Positions 32,548-42,400 of a DNA stretch of 64,000 bases are shown piece after piece (positions within the stretch are counted from its first letter, which is position 1; each line of letters begins with the position of its first letter). A program made the translations under genes and the position numbers. Source of the DNA: Aridibacter sp965216195 (GTDB lineage: Bacteria > Acidobacteriota > Blastocatellia > Pyrinomonadales > Pyrinomonadaceae); the NCBI GenBank assembly GCA_965216195.1, contig OZ244151.1:2666001-2730000 (forward strand). The letters run 5' to 3'. The notes below the pieces were generated by a model that saw nothing but the letters and a program-made list of their open reading frames with translations, was not told the DNA's origin and did no database searches.

Positions 32548-35500
32548 CAATAGGTGTAAGTCTCGGTTGAGACTCCTGCCGAGGCGACCGTGTAGATTCG
32601 CTCCTTGTCGCCCGATCCCATGTATGTGTAGGTGATATTCGGAGCTTCGTGGATTGTACCGTGAGAGGTATCCGCTCCAGTCTTGTCGAATGTGATTGAC
32701 TGCAAACGGTTTAAGGCATCGGAGTTGTAGTTGAAGTTTGTCTTAACTCCTCTTGAATCGGTGCGTTTGATGAGATTGCTTCGGGCATCATACACAAACG
32801 CATCACTCCAAACCCCGCCCGATGTTCCGACGTAGTTTCCTGAGTCGTTGATCGTTGCGGTTTGCTCGGCGAGTTTCTGAGCCGTCATACGACCAAGAGA
32901 GTCGTACTTGAACTTCCTTGTCTGGCTTCCTTGCGTGATCTGTGTCAACTGGTCAACAGAGTCGTATGTGTAACGTGTTACCTGGTTGCCTGCTCCAAAG
33001 ACACCTCCGTTTCCTGTATCTTTTGGTTCGACGACCTCTACGAGTCTTCCCCAATCATCGCTTCTCGCCCAACGCTCTCTGCCCCAGGCATCCTGGCTTC
33101 TAACAGTATTTCCGGTTGTCGTCAGCGCAGAACTCGGCTTTGTGCTTTCGTTGTAGAAAGTCTTTGAGGTTGAGTTATCGGGTGCCGTTACCTGCGTCAC
33201 ACGAGATTGATTGTCGTAGGCATAGGTTGTCCATTTGGTAGGAGAAGATGTTGCCGGATAGGGGTTTGAGACATGTGTTTGTCTCCCCATATCGTCATAC
33301 TTCACCTTCGTCGCCGTCTCAGAACTCGTCCCCGTAAGAAGCTTTGATGTCTGAGGCTGTCCTCGCCCGTTTACGATCGAGGTGCTCTGGCTGACTATGG
33401 TGTTGTTTGAAAGCTTCGCCGTCTGCTTCGTCGTTAAAGTATTCGGGAAGTACTCGTAAACGGTCTTTCCGCCTGTTGAGAGCGTAACCTGCGTCGGTCT
33501 GCCGATCGTGTCGTATGCCGCGGTTGTTACTCTGCCGTTGTAGTCCGTCGATGTCTTAACCAGCCCGGTATTAAAGTCATAGGTCGCAGACGCTGTATTG
33601 TGAACCGACCCGGTAGGCGCACCTCTCCTTACGCTCGCCGGATAGGCGTACTTGTACGTAGAGTTGTAGGTTGTCGTCATCTGCTGACAGCAGTTCGTCG
33701 TTGCCGTCAGATTGTTGCCAAGAACGTCATATGTGTAGTCGTAATCAATATAGCCCGTCAGATTCGAGGCTTTTGAATAGACTCGTGTCTTTGTAACGTT
33801 TCCGCGCTTCTTTGTATATGACGAGGAGTTGTAAGCAGTATCGAAGTTACTTACACCGGTTCTGGTGGTCATTGTCCCCGCATCGTATGTAAAGTCTGTG
33901 CGATTTTGGCGCACATTGGACGCATTTCTGACCTCGGTTGTCTTTGGAAGACTGAAGATGTGCAGACCGCTCATCCACTTCGAACCCGAATACGTGCCGC
34001 GATATGTGGCTGAGTTTTCGTAGGTTGTGTAGCTCTTCCGCAAGAGATTGTTTGAATAGCCGTATTCATATGCCCATGTGACCTGGTTGTAATAGGTGCC
34101 GTATGTGAAGGTCTGCTTTTTCGTCTGATTCTTCTCGTCGGTCGAGAGGATCTGTGTCACACGAGGGGCGGTATTGTAGCCTTGTGCCCAGGTCATCTCC
34201 TGTTTGGAAAGAACTGCATTTGTCGGAGAGAGGAACTCCGTCTTGTAGAGCATCCCGTCGTTCCAGGTTGTGTTGTTGTAGGAATAGGTCTTGTTCTTTG
34301 TGCCGTTTGGCAGTGTGATCGTCGTCGTACGGGGGTTAGCAGTATTGTTTACAGAGTAGCTTGTTACAGCCGTACCCGTATCCGATCCGTGCCAGCTCTC
34401 AGTCTTGGTTGTGTATTTCGGCGCATCGGTCAGATTGGACGCACTTGCAGGATAGTTATAGACCGTCTGCGTACTCATCGTCCCCTTTGTTGCCGAGCCT
34501 TCAGCCGTACTTGTGCCTGAAGACGTCATAGAGCGGTTCATCATCACCTTTTTGATCATCCCGTATGATGAATAGGAATCGGAATCTCCAAACCAGTAGC
34601 CCGTGTTTGTAACCGGGTAGTAGATCGCCTTGATCTGATAAGGCGAGTTGTCTCTTACGCCTTTTGTAAGACCTGAAAAGGTCGCGTTCATCGTCTTTTG
34701 GACATAATGCAGACGCACGTATGTCTGGGTGGTGCCGTTATAACCCGGTCCCTGTATGTTTATCAGTCTGCCGTTTTGGTATTTGAACGTGATTACGCGA
34801 CCGAGTGTGTCTGTGATCGTGTTGATCTTTGGTCCCTTGTTCCCTACGTATGTGATCGTGATGTAGTTGCCGTTAGCATCCTTGATCTGCGTCGGGTAGA
34901 TCACACCGTCTTCAGGCGCACCGTATGTGACTTTTGTGCCGTCAGGAAAGTGTGCCGTTCCCGAAACGATCCCGCTTGAAGTCCTTGAGACGATGTAGTC
35001 GATAAACGATCCGTCCGTGGTTCTGCCGTAATAGGTTGTGTTTGAACCCGAGCCGACTATCTCGCCGTCGTAGGAATGGCGGGTACCGTTCGGGTCTTCG
35101 AGCATAGCTCCGCCCGTCGTGTCCATATCCAGAATCTTCCCAAAGCCTATGTCCCAGCCCGGTGCGGGTGCGCCTTTGTCGATATCGTAGATAATCTCCG
35201 AGCCGTCTTTGTGCCACAGAAGGGAGTTGTAGTTTAAAGAGAGATTTACATCGAGACCGTTTCTTCCCGGTAAAGATGCAACTGGCGCCGAGAAGCCGAA
35301 GTTGCCCGAGCCTGCCCCGGTCGTCCCCTGATTCGGGGGCGTTCCAACTTGTTTGCCTGCATCGTCTGCAGTCTCGTGGTTGTCATTGTCCCAATCAGGA
35401 TTGGGTCCCGATGAACCGATTGTGAAGTTGTAAAGACTCGGACCCGTCTGCTGCATTGTAAAGAGTTCGTCAACCGCGTAAGCGTAGAGCGTGTGTTGCT

Positions 35501-37043
35501 GCCCGTCGTGATAAGTCGTGGGAATCGCTATACTCCAGCTGCAGGAGCTCGCCGTACAGACGCTTGTTCCGATAAGCGTCCCTGTCCACATGTCGCCATC
35601 GACATAGAGCAAAAGTTCGGCATAATAGCTTCCGCCAATTGGAATGCTGCCTTTTTCGGATTTTTCGCTGGATTTCGGGTTTGCCAAGCGTTTTGTATAT
35701 TTTGCATTCTTGTATTGAACCTTATCTTGGCGTCTCGTCTCTGCCTTCGCCATCCAGCCTCCGCCTCCGCCCCCGCCGGAGTAATAGAAACCATTAACCG
35801 TTCCATAGGCATTATTGCTTGAATCGACTCCCGTAATGCTCTGCGCCCGTACGGGGGCTTTCTTTAGTTCTCTTTTTGCCGCGGATTTTGCGGATTTACG
35901 TGATTTGCTGTACGCAATTCGTTTCTCCTCTTTTATTCGTGCTGATTCGCGTGATTCGCGGACGTCTTTTTCCTCATTCTTCCCATAGGAAGCTCCCACA
36001 AATCTCACTTGTCCCTTTTCACTTCTTCTTTCTGCCAACTGCTTACTGCTTACTGCTGACTGCGTTGCCTGCCTGAGTCTTCTGAGTCTTTCTTCCCGTC
36101 TCTGCTGCTTTCTTTTTCTTTGAGCTGCGCGCTTTCCATCCTGCTCTTCGTCCCAACGTTTGAGTCCAGCCTTATCCGCTTTTCGCATTCGAGAGGAGTT
36201 TTTGAGCGAAGCAGTGCGTCCTGCTTTCATCCCCTTTTTGGCATCCAATACTTCTTTTCTAACTTCTTTGCGGATTCTCCTTTCCAGATTTCCAGCTTTT
36301 GCTTCGGCTTCCTCAACCTCGTCCGCCATAAGCTCTTTCATCGCGCGGTATTCCACATCTTCCCGCACTACGACCATTACGTCGCCAATCACTCCTGCCC
36401 CTCTCGCCTTTACCCGATAGGCTCCCGGCTCAGCGTCCTTGAACACCCCCTTTTCAATACTTGCATCAACGGGATTGCCATTTTTGAAGTCTTCTACCTT
36501 CCAATCAAACTCCACTCCCTGAACGGCGTTGCCTCTGCCGTCCCGGGCGATCGCGCTCAAAACAAGCTCGTCACCCTCAAGGATCGCGCTCGGTCCCGGC
36601 GCAATCTCAACCTTCGCCACAGCTTGCTTCTTCGTGCCGCTGCCTTTCGCTCTTAGCCTGTAAAAGAGACCAAACAGAGGATTATATGAACTGAGATTTT
36701 CGAACGAACCAAAGCTTGAGATAAACGAATACCTTACGTCCTGTGAAAACTCTCCAGCCGATACCGCAATCACATTCGGCGCAGCAGGATTCGATGTCAC
36801 CAGCAAACTCATGATCATCAGAATCGAGAAAGCTCTAGTGATTAGTGATTGGTGATTGGTAATTTGTGATTGGGTTTTGGCAGTTCGCTTTTTAGCTTTC
36901 TGCCTTCTTACCTTTCGTGCCCTTTCGTGTGTTTCGCGGGAAGTTCTTCTTTCCCGATTCGTGTCGATTCGCGTAGATTCGCGGGCAACTTCCGTCTTCT
37001 CACTTCTGCCTTCTTCATTCTTCCTTGCTTTTAGGTTTGTCAT
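32547..37043 (-). CDS. RHS/YD-repeat protein, 5' part (1,498 codons; split by IS)
   Basis: Starts at ATG 37043 with GAGGAGAGACC upstream. About 70 very basic residues precede a membrane-type signal (RAFSILMIMSLLVTSNPAAP), like an extended signal region. Then come an Ig-like/PDI-like part (PGPSAILEGDELVLSAIARDGRGN), a Lys/Arg/Glu-rich segment, and from about residue 560 the RHS shell (NPDWDNDNHETADDAGKQVGTPP, LPGRNGLDVNLSLNYNSLLW) and dozens of YD repeats. It ends in ETYTY with a stop made by the IS junction. The carboxyl end including the toxin tip is encoded at 29045. Promoter at 37287-37361. Confidence 0.88.
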   Translation of the reverse strand: MTNLKARKNEEGRSEKTEVARESTRIDTNRERRTSRETHERARKVRRQKAKKRTAKTQSQITNHQSLITRAFSILMIMSLLVTSNPAAPNVIAVSAGEFSQDVRYSFISSFGSFENLSSYNPLFGLFYRLRAKGSGTKKQAVAKVEIAPGPSAILEGDELVLSAIARDGRGNAVQGVEFDWKVEDFKNGNPVDASIEKGVFKDAEPGAYRVKARGAGVIGDVMVVVREDVEYRAMKELMADEVEEAEAKAGNLERRIRKEVRKEVLDAKKGMKAGRTASLKNSSRMRKADKAGLKRWDEEQDGKRAAQRKRKQQRREERLRRLRQATQSAVSSKQLAERRSEKGQVRFVGASYGKNEEKDVRESRESARIKEEKRIAYSKSRKSAKSAAKRELKKAPVRAQSITGVDSSNNAYGTVNGFYYSGGGGGGGWMAKAETRRQDKVQYKNAKYTKRLANPKSSEKSEKGSIPIGGSYYAELLLYVDGDMWTGTLIGTSVCTASSCSWSIAIPTTYHDGQQHTLYAYAVDELFTMQQTGPSLYNFTIGSSGPNPDWDNDNHETADDAGKQVGTPPNQGTTGAGSGNFGFSAPVASLPGRNGLDVNLSLNYNSLLWHKDGSEIIYDIDKGAPAPGWDIGFGKILDMDTTGGAMLEDPNGTRHSYDGEIVGSGSNTTYYGRTTDGSFIDYIVSRTSSGIVSGTAHFPDGTKVTYGAPEDGVIYPTQIKDANGNYITITYVGNKGPKINTITDTLGRVITFKYQNGRLINIQGPGYNGTTQTYVRLHYVQKTMNATFSGLTKGVRDNSPYQIKAIYYPVTNTGYWFGDSDSYSSYGMIKKVMMNRSMTSSGTSTAEGSATKGTMSTQTVYNYPASASNLTDAPKYTTKTESWHGSDTGTAVTSYSVNNTANPRTTTITLPNGTKNKTYSYNNTTWNDGMLYKTEFLSPTNAVLSKQEMTWAQGYNTAPRVTQILSTDEKNQTKKQTFTYGTYYNQVTWAYEYGYSNNLLRKSYTTYENSATYRGTYSGSKWMSGLHIFSLPKTTEVRNASNVRQNRTDFTYDAGTMTTRTGVSNFDTAYNSSSYTKKRGNVTKTRVYSKASNLTGYIDYDYTYDVLGNNLTATTNCCQQMTTTYNSTYKYAYPASVRRGAPTGSVHNTASATYDFNTGLVKTSTDYNGRVTTAAYDTIGRPTQVTLSTGGKTVYEYFPNTLTTKQTAKLSNNTIVSQSTSIVNGRGQPQTSKLLTGTSSETATKVKYDDMGRQTHVSNPYPATSSPTKWTTYAYDNQSRVTQVTAPDNSTSKTFYNESTKPSSALTTTGNTVRSQDAWGRERWARSDDWGRLVEVVEPKDTGNGGVFGAGNQVTRYTYDSVDQLTQITQGSQTRKFKYDSLGRMTAQKLAEQTATINDSGNYVGTSGGVWSDAFVYDARSNLIKRTDSRGVKTNFNYNSDALNRLQSITFDKTGADTSHGTIHEAPNITYTYMGSGDKERIYTVASAGVSTETYTY
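36042..36062. repeat. Short tandem repeat inside RHS coding sequence
   Basis: Consecutive CTGCTTA/CTGCTGA-type heptamers read in frame as part of the charged RHS segment. Related heptamer tracts are intergenic elsewhere in the window. Confidence 0.5.
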
Positions 37044-37479
37044 TTTTGGTCTCTCCTCGAGTTATTCGTATTCAAGCTGTCGGCTTTTCGTTTTACTACT
37101 TTCAATTAACGGCTCAACATCAGCAGCAAACTGATAAATGTCGAGTGCTAAATGTCCATGCTTCGTGGAGTGACTTTCTGACTGATCGGATTGCCGGATT
37201 TCCCGGCCTCCCGGACTTTAAAATGAAAGGACACATCTCATTTGCATCAACGGACATTGGTTTCTCATTTGGAGAACTTCCAATGTCTTCGACACAAAAG
37301 GATATGTTCTTGAAATGCTAAATGTGTGGTATAGCAGTCAAGCGCGCTCTTTGTGCCGAAGACATATATCGTTTGTGTTTGGTTTCTGTCCCTCCGGGCA
37401 TTTTCAGCTGCCCCTTACCGAGGTTTCACCAAACTCAAATCTCCGGTTATTTTCAAAATATCTTTGTTTTCAATTCCTG
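36655..37479 (-). repeat. Duplicated RHS leader and upstream region, copy 1
   Basis: Similar to 45136-45960 at a constant offset of 8,481 bp over start codon, promoter and the segment up to CAATTCCTG, where identity stops abruptly. It covers the basic leader, the signal region and about 435 bp upstream of the ATG. Confidence 0.85.
37287..37361 (-). promoter_or_regulatory. RHS1 promoter flanked by inverted operator arms
   Basis: In gene orientation: arm CTTCGGCACAAAG (37361-37349), -35 TTGACT (37341-37336), 15-bp spacer, -10 TAGCAT (37320-37315), arm CTTTTGTGTCGAAG (37300-37287). The arms are inverted copies of each other. The same module occurs upstream of RHS2 and of the 930-residue protein. 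Confidence 0.65.
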
Positions 37480-37830
37480 GATCCTTTAACGCATTACATT
37501 CAAGTGCCAGATCTGCATACATCCTCTTAAGCTTACTGTTTTCTGCTTCGAGTTCTTTCAGCCTCTTGATATCCGCCGCTTCTCCGTTTGGACTTGGTTC
37601 TACAACATCGCGCAACTGTCCCTGCGCGTTATAGCGTCCCCATCGTTCTCGTCCCCATTGATCGGCGACTCTTATAGTTTGCCCCGATGCCGCCGGCGCC
37701 GAACTCGGTGTTTTGTCGTTTCATTGTAAAACGCCTGTGAATAGCTTCCGTCGGGCTCCTGAACCTTAGTCGTTCTCCCTTGTATATCGTAGAAATTCTC
37801 CGTCCAACGCAGCGTTTAACAGTTAATGAG
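37480..37830 (-). pseudogene. RHS fragment fused to an IS3 OrfA fragment
   Basis: On the minus strand 37817-37570 carries decayed RHS coding (reading like ENFYDIQGRTTKVQEPDGSY, RWGRYNAQGQLRDVVEPSPNGE with frame breaks), matching RHS2 codons near 42000-42200. It then runs directly into AADIKRLKELEAENSKLKRMY, the leucine-zipper end of an IS3-family OrfA. The OrfA piece stops where the RHS upstream duplication begins. Confidence 0.75.
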
Positions 37831-37837
37831 AAGTAGA

Positions 37838-38458
37838 TTAATGTCCCTTAAAAAATTTTCTGATTGTCCTTTGCCCGACAGCTCGTGCAAGTTCACGAGT
37901 TACTGCTTTTGAATCTCCTCCCCAAACTCCCGCATACACTTTTCCAGTAACCTTTTTTTCGTATAAGATATTATCGGTCGCTATATCAACAAATTTGATT
38001 TGTGCTACTAGTTTAGTTGAACCAAAAACTCCTGATAAATATCTTGCCGCTCTACTACCTGGCTTATATTTGATGATCGTTCCGCTCAAACGAACCCTAG
38101 GTTTAGACTTTTGGTTTGGTTCATTTTCAGAATTGGCAAAAGTTTCACTAGAATCTTCAGGATTGATTTTTTCACCCTCAACATTTTCCGATTCTTCCTC
38201 TTTGTTGATATTTTGATTTTCTAACGAGACTTGTTTAAATTGCTTATATTTTTTCAATTCATCGACAATTTCTGCCATCAAAACATCTATTGAACTCTCA
38301 GGAAATTTAATACCTTCCTTAATGTCAAATTTGGCTACTGTTATATTTTCGTATTTCCCTTTCGGTATCTTATTGTTTTGCTTTTGGGCTAAAACACCAG
38401 CACCCCCTAATAAGCAAAAAACCAAAGAGACGGTAATTTTGTAAGTAAGATATTTCAT
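37838..38458 (-). CDS. Secreted DUF4410-like protein
   Basis: 206 residues with a signal peptide (about 1-24, cleavage near AQK). The middle is a charged Glu/Asn-rich insert; the C-terminal VRLSGTIIKYKPGSRAARYLSGVFGSTKLVAQIKFVDIATDNILYEKKVTGKV matches the DUF4410 core. An outer-membrane or periplasmic assembly role is often assumed for such proteins but is not established. It lies between two IS/RHS remnants yet is intact. Confidence 0.75.
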   Translation of the reverse strand: MKYLTYKITVSLVFCLLGGAGVLAQKQNNKIPKGKYENITVAKFDIKEGIKFPESSIDVLMAEIVDELKKYKQFKQVSLENQNINKEEESENVEGEKINPEDSSETFANSENEPNQKSKPRVRLSGTIIKYKPGSRAARYLSGVFGSTKLVAQIKFVDIATDNILYEKKVTGKVYAGVWGGDSKAVTRELARAVGQRTIRKFFKGH

Positions 38459-38469
38459 ATCTTTGAAGT

Positions 38470-38945
38470 GGTTCCCTTAAACAGAACACTTTTTCTCCAC
38501 ATTCTTTCTTGTTTTCGAACGCCTTCGGGAATATATATTCGGGCGTTGAATGGAGGTGTTTCGATTGTAGCGGATTCGATGTAATCGAAAATATCCTGTT
38601 TTTAGCCCCGCACGCGTTGCGTGATTGCGCTCGTTTGTCTGTTCGTACTTCCTGCCTCCTGAAAAATCTTTCGACCTCCGCGTTGTCCCAGCGTTCACCG
38701 CGGCGCAAAACTCCCTGTTTTCTTCTCCAGAATAACTCCGTCTTTTTTCAATGTGTCATATATCTCACCAGAACAAAGTGATGTAAAATCCCTAGTGACG
38801 CCGCGCCGTCTCCGTAAACCTTCCCCCAACCCAAACTTTGCCGCTTCCAACTTAATTCGACAGTATTTATTTTTCTCTTCCTTCTCATTTTCTCCACCTC
38901 GTTTTAACTTTTTATTAGTCTAACAAGGTGTCCTGTTTTACGGCG
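38470..38945 (-). pseudogene. Degraded IS3-family element
   Basis: The right end TGTCCTGTTTTA (about 38929-38940) resembles an IS3-type terminus. Behind it on the minus strand come an OrfA-like start (MRRKRKINTVELSW with a frameshift to KLEAAKFGLGEGL) and then OrfB-like DDE pieces: SGEIYDTLKKDGVIL, RRGERWDNAEVERFFR, ATRAGLKTG and RPNIYSRRR in different frames. Internally deleted and multiply frameshifted. Confidence 0.7.
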
Positions 38946-38968
38946 CCACTTCACTTTCCTTTTTGTGA

Positions 38969-39337
38969 TTAATCGTTAAATATCCAAGCAATAAAGCCTA
39001 ATACAGTTACAACACCAACAATAATCCAAGCAACTTGCTTTCCAGTCAAATTATTTCTACCCTTTATTTGTTTCACCTGTGGGTATGGAATTTCAACGGC
39101 TTTTTTAGTTTTCGAGTTGATTACGACAAATTTATCTGTTTCAATTTTGCTTACGTATCCTTTAATCTTCTTTTTATTTTTTAGCCTTACCTTAATTCGA
39201 GCCTCAGTTCCAGTGCCAAGTTTCACTATCGCCGCTTTGAGTTTGGCTATTTTTTCAGGATTTGCCTTAACCGTGTTGTTTAATGGCAATCCCACAATTA
39301 AAATTAGTAAAATATATAAAGTAATCTTCTTACACAT
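38969..39337 (-). CDS. Small secreted/membrane protein, candidate immunity protein of the PLA2-like RHS
   Basis: 122 residues: signal peptide (1-25), a small beta-rich core (EARIKVRLKNKKKIKGYVSKI, KFVVINSKTKKAVEIPYPQV) reminiscent of LSM/Sm-like barrels, and a C-terminal membrane helix (WIIVGVVTVLGFIAWIF). GAGGAGGAACGAAG precedes ATG 39337. It lies 94 nt behind the RHS2 stop in the same orientation. Similar proteins occur in this phylum outside RHS loci to my memory, so immunity is only a hypothesis. Confidence 0.6.
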   Translation of the reverse strand: MCKKITLYILLILIVGLPLNNTVKANPEKIAKLKAAIVKLGTGTEARIKVRLKNKKKIKGYVSKIETDKFVVINSKTKKAVEIPYPQVKQIKGRNNLTGKQVAWIIVGVVTVLGFIAWIFND

Positions 39338-39431
39338 CTTCGTTCCTCCTCAAAAAATAATTATAATTATAATCCTAAAAAATAGGATAGTATGACAGTT
39401 ATAAAACTATCATAATACCTTACACTCTTTG

Positions 39432-42400
39432 CTAGCTTTGTAGCCTAAACTTAATAATTCTAAATGTAAACGCAATTAAGGCAATCGATCTGAAAGGGCT
39501 TGCCCGAGGGTTTCTTGAACGACTAAACAAAACTCTTCGCATAAAGATTAAATCCTCCTTTAACTTAGCTCTGGCACGCTCTTTAGGGTCAGTAATTTCA
39601 CGATTGATTCTTTCCATTGCTAAGTCATGCGCTTTACAGGCTGCATCTAAATCATCTATAGGTGTTTCATTTGCTTGGGGTCCATCAGTACCATACTTAG
39701 GTGAGCAAAAGAAGCCATAAATAGCTGCAACTCCTGATAAGCCACGTCCAAACAATGCTTGCCCCAAATATTTAAAACCCTTGCCTAGACCTCTAAAGAG
39801 TCCTTTCCAAAAACCATGCTCTCTAATTTCAGATTTAACAGATTCTATCACTACGCCAACTGCACCATCGATAAATGCCTGGATATACAAAAGTCCAAGT
39901 GCTTTTGCAAAAGGCGCAAGTGCTTTTGCAAAAGCCGCAATAGCCCCCAGGACACTTTTGGCAGCCAATGCCGCCGCAAATCCAGCCCCAACCCCGGAAG
40001 CAAATAGAAATGCAAGGTAAGCAATCGTTCCTATTGTTTCAATAATTGGTCCAATAACAGGTATTTGTCCAATTAGCCTGAGGATTTTAAGGACTCCACT
40101 AACTACTGTGGTTACAGCCGCTAAAATGGCTTTCCCAATGGCTTTGAGTATTTTGCCTATCCATTTAAACAATTTCCCAAAAAACAGCCCATCTGGATCA
40201 GTGTGATTAATTGGGTCATTTGCACAATAAGTATAAAGATTCAAAGTCTGCGGGGATTCAAGCATACTTGCTTTAATCCCGATTGGGTCAACTTGTGTAA
40301 ATCTCCCTTGCTTAGAATCGTAGGTTCTATTTATTGCATAATCTAGGCCTGTCGCAGAACTTCTATCATAGCTTGTAAAAAGTTTACTCTGAGATGTTGT
40401 TGATTCAGCATTTACAGTTGTTCCAAATGGAAGCGCAGTTTGTTCTCCACTTGTTCCCGTTGTTGGATTAGTTACTATTTTCGTTCCTAATCTGTCAGGA
40501 TGGTTATATTCAGTCGTTTCTGTACTTCCTGATTTACTTATAGTTGAAAGAAGATTATCTTCAAGATAGATGTAACTTTTTGTCCAAGTTGGAACATTGG
40601 CTGTGAATTCTATATATTCGGCTTGATTTCCCGAATAAACTGTTTTCTTGTTACTTAAGTAATCCTGAGAAGTTAATCTTTCATTATTTGAACCATATTC
40701 AAAAGATTGTAGATTCGTCCCATTATCTCGTTTTACATATTTCAAGCGATTTGCCGCATCATATTCAAATTTTATCCAACTCGTTCCATCTTTATCTTTG
40801 GCTCTCGTTTGATTTCCCGCCACATCATATTGAAATCCTGCTGTCGTAATTCGATTGTTTATCGCATTAAATGCCAAACTTCCTAAACCATCTCTAGGCA
40901 TTGCCGAACTATCTGCCGCATTTCCCGTCGCGGCAACATTTGTTCTGTTTCCATATCGGTCGTATGTGTAGGTTTGAGTAGAAAGATTTGCTCCTCCTTT
41001 CATCTTGGTTAATCTTCCAACTGCATCATATTCATATTCGCGATTCCTTTTGCTGTCCAAATTATTGGTAATTTTGGTCAGATGTCCTGTTTTACCATTT
41101 AACGTTCCCTTGCTGTTTAGGCGTTGGTAATCATAGCTTAAATCAAGCAATTTCAAGCCACCTTTTTCAACCTTCTGATTTGTTATCAATCCCGTTTTGT
41201 CATTATAAGCATAGGTTTCCGATATCTGATTTGCTCCCGTTGGTCCAACCTTCATTGAAGTAATTTGGTCAGAAGGATTATAGGCGATATTTCCAGCCTG
41301 TTGTTGTCCGCCGATAGTAATATTGTTTAATCGACTAGCAATATCATATGTATATTTAACAATCTTACGCGGATTGCCCGACATTCCATATTGCTTCGGA
41401 TAACGAACTTCTTTAACCCGACTGAGCGTATCGTAAATATAACTCGTTTCCATCGGATAGTTTGGTTTTGATGTGAATGTTAACTTGTGATTACTAACAC
41501 GGCTTTCAACATCATATGTATAATCTTCAGATGAAAAACCGCTTGTTGTAACTTTTTTTACCCGAGTTTTATCGCCCATCGTCATGTATTCATAACTAAC
41601 ATTTGGGGCTGAATGAACTGTTATAGAAGTATCGCGAGGTCCTGAAAGATCGTATGTGATGGACTGAACACGATTTAAGGGATCATCAGAACCGCTAATC
41701 TGATAAGAATAATTTATTTTTACTCCTCTAGCATCAGTTTTTTGGACTAAATTTGACCTATCATCATAGAAAAATGCACCGCTCCAAATTGCTCCTGCTC
41801 CACCTAAGCCGACATATGTTCCAGCATTGTTAATAGTAGCACTTTGTTCAGCCAGTTTTTGGTGTGTCAATCGACCTAGTGAGTCATACTTGAATTTTCT
41901 AAGTTGACTTCCTTGGTTTGTTTGGGTAAGCCTCCCAAGAGGATCATACGTATATTTTGATGAAAGATTGCCTGAACTAAACACTGAGCCATTTCCATTT
42001 GGATTTGGTTCAACAACTTCAGCCAATTTTTTTTGAGCATCATAGCGTCCCCAACGTTCGCGTCCCCATTGGTCAACTATTCTCGTTGTTTGCCCGGATG
42101 TGCTAGATGCAGAACTAGGTTTTGTTGTCTCATTATAAAACAACTGTGCATAGCTACCATCAGGGTCTTGAATTTTTATTTTTCTACGTTGGATATCGTA
42201 AAAGATCTCTGTCCATTGAGGGGTTTGTCCGGTTCTATAGGGTCTAGTTTGTTTCCAAATTTGTCCCATGTTTTTATATTTGATTTCAACTTTATCCCAA
42301 ATATTGTTTGCTCCTAAGGTTTCCTCTTTTATAGCCTGTCCTTTTCCATTTAAATGTTGAATATGTTTACTGGCTAGAACGCCATTTGATTCACGTTTTT

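Larger units (their letters stand above)
30670..32550 (+). mobile_element. IS110/IS1111-family insertion sequence inside an RHS gene
   Basis: The element carries one transposase and has subterminal inverted repeats ATGAAAAGGTA at 30677-30687 and TACCTTTTCAT at 32537-32547, with about 7 and 3 bases outside them, the layout described for the IS1111 subgroup. Both junctions show ATA (30668-30670 and 32550-32552). Deleting 1,882 bp (one ATA kept) joins the RHS halves in frame as ETYTY-DRYGNR. Exact ends are uncertain by 1-3 bases. Confidence 0.88.

Noticed and set aside
34182..34979. Plus-strand frames of 93-112 codons within the RHS1 gene
   Set aside because: They are antisense shadows of YD-repeat coding, with compositional bias (Cys, Arg, Val) caused by the repeats on the other strand.
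37388..37479. GDLSLVKPR in the duplicated RHS upstream region, resembling the GDMSLVGPRP motif of sugar transferases
   Set aside because: Only about nine residues match, the frame is short and ends at once, and both copies are explained as upstream duplication.
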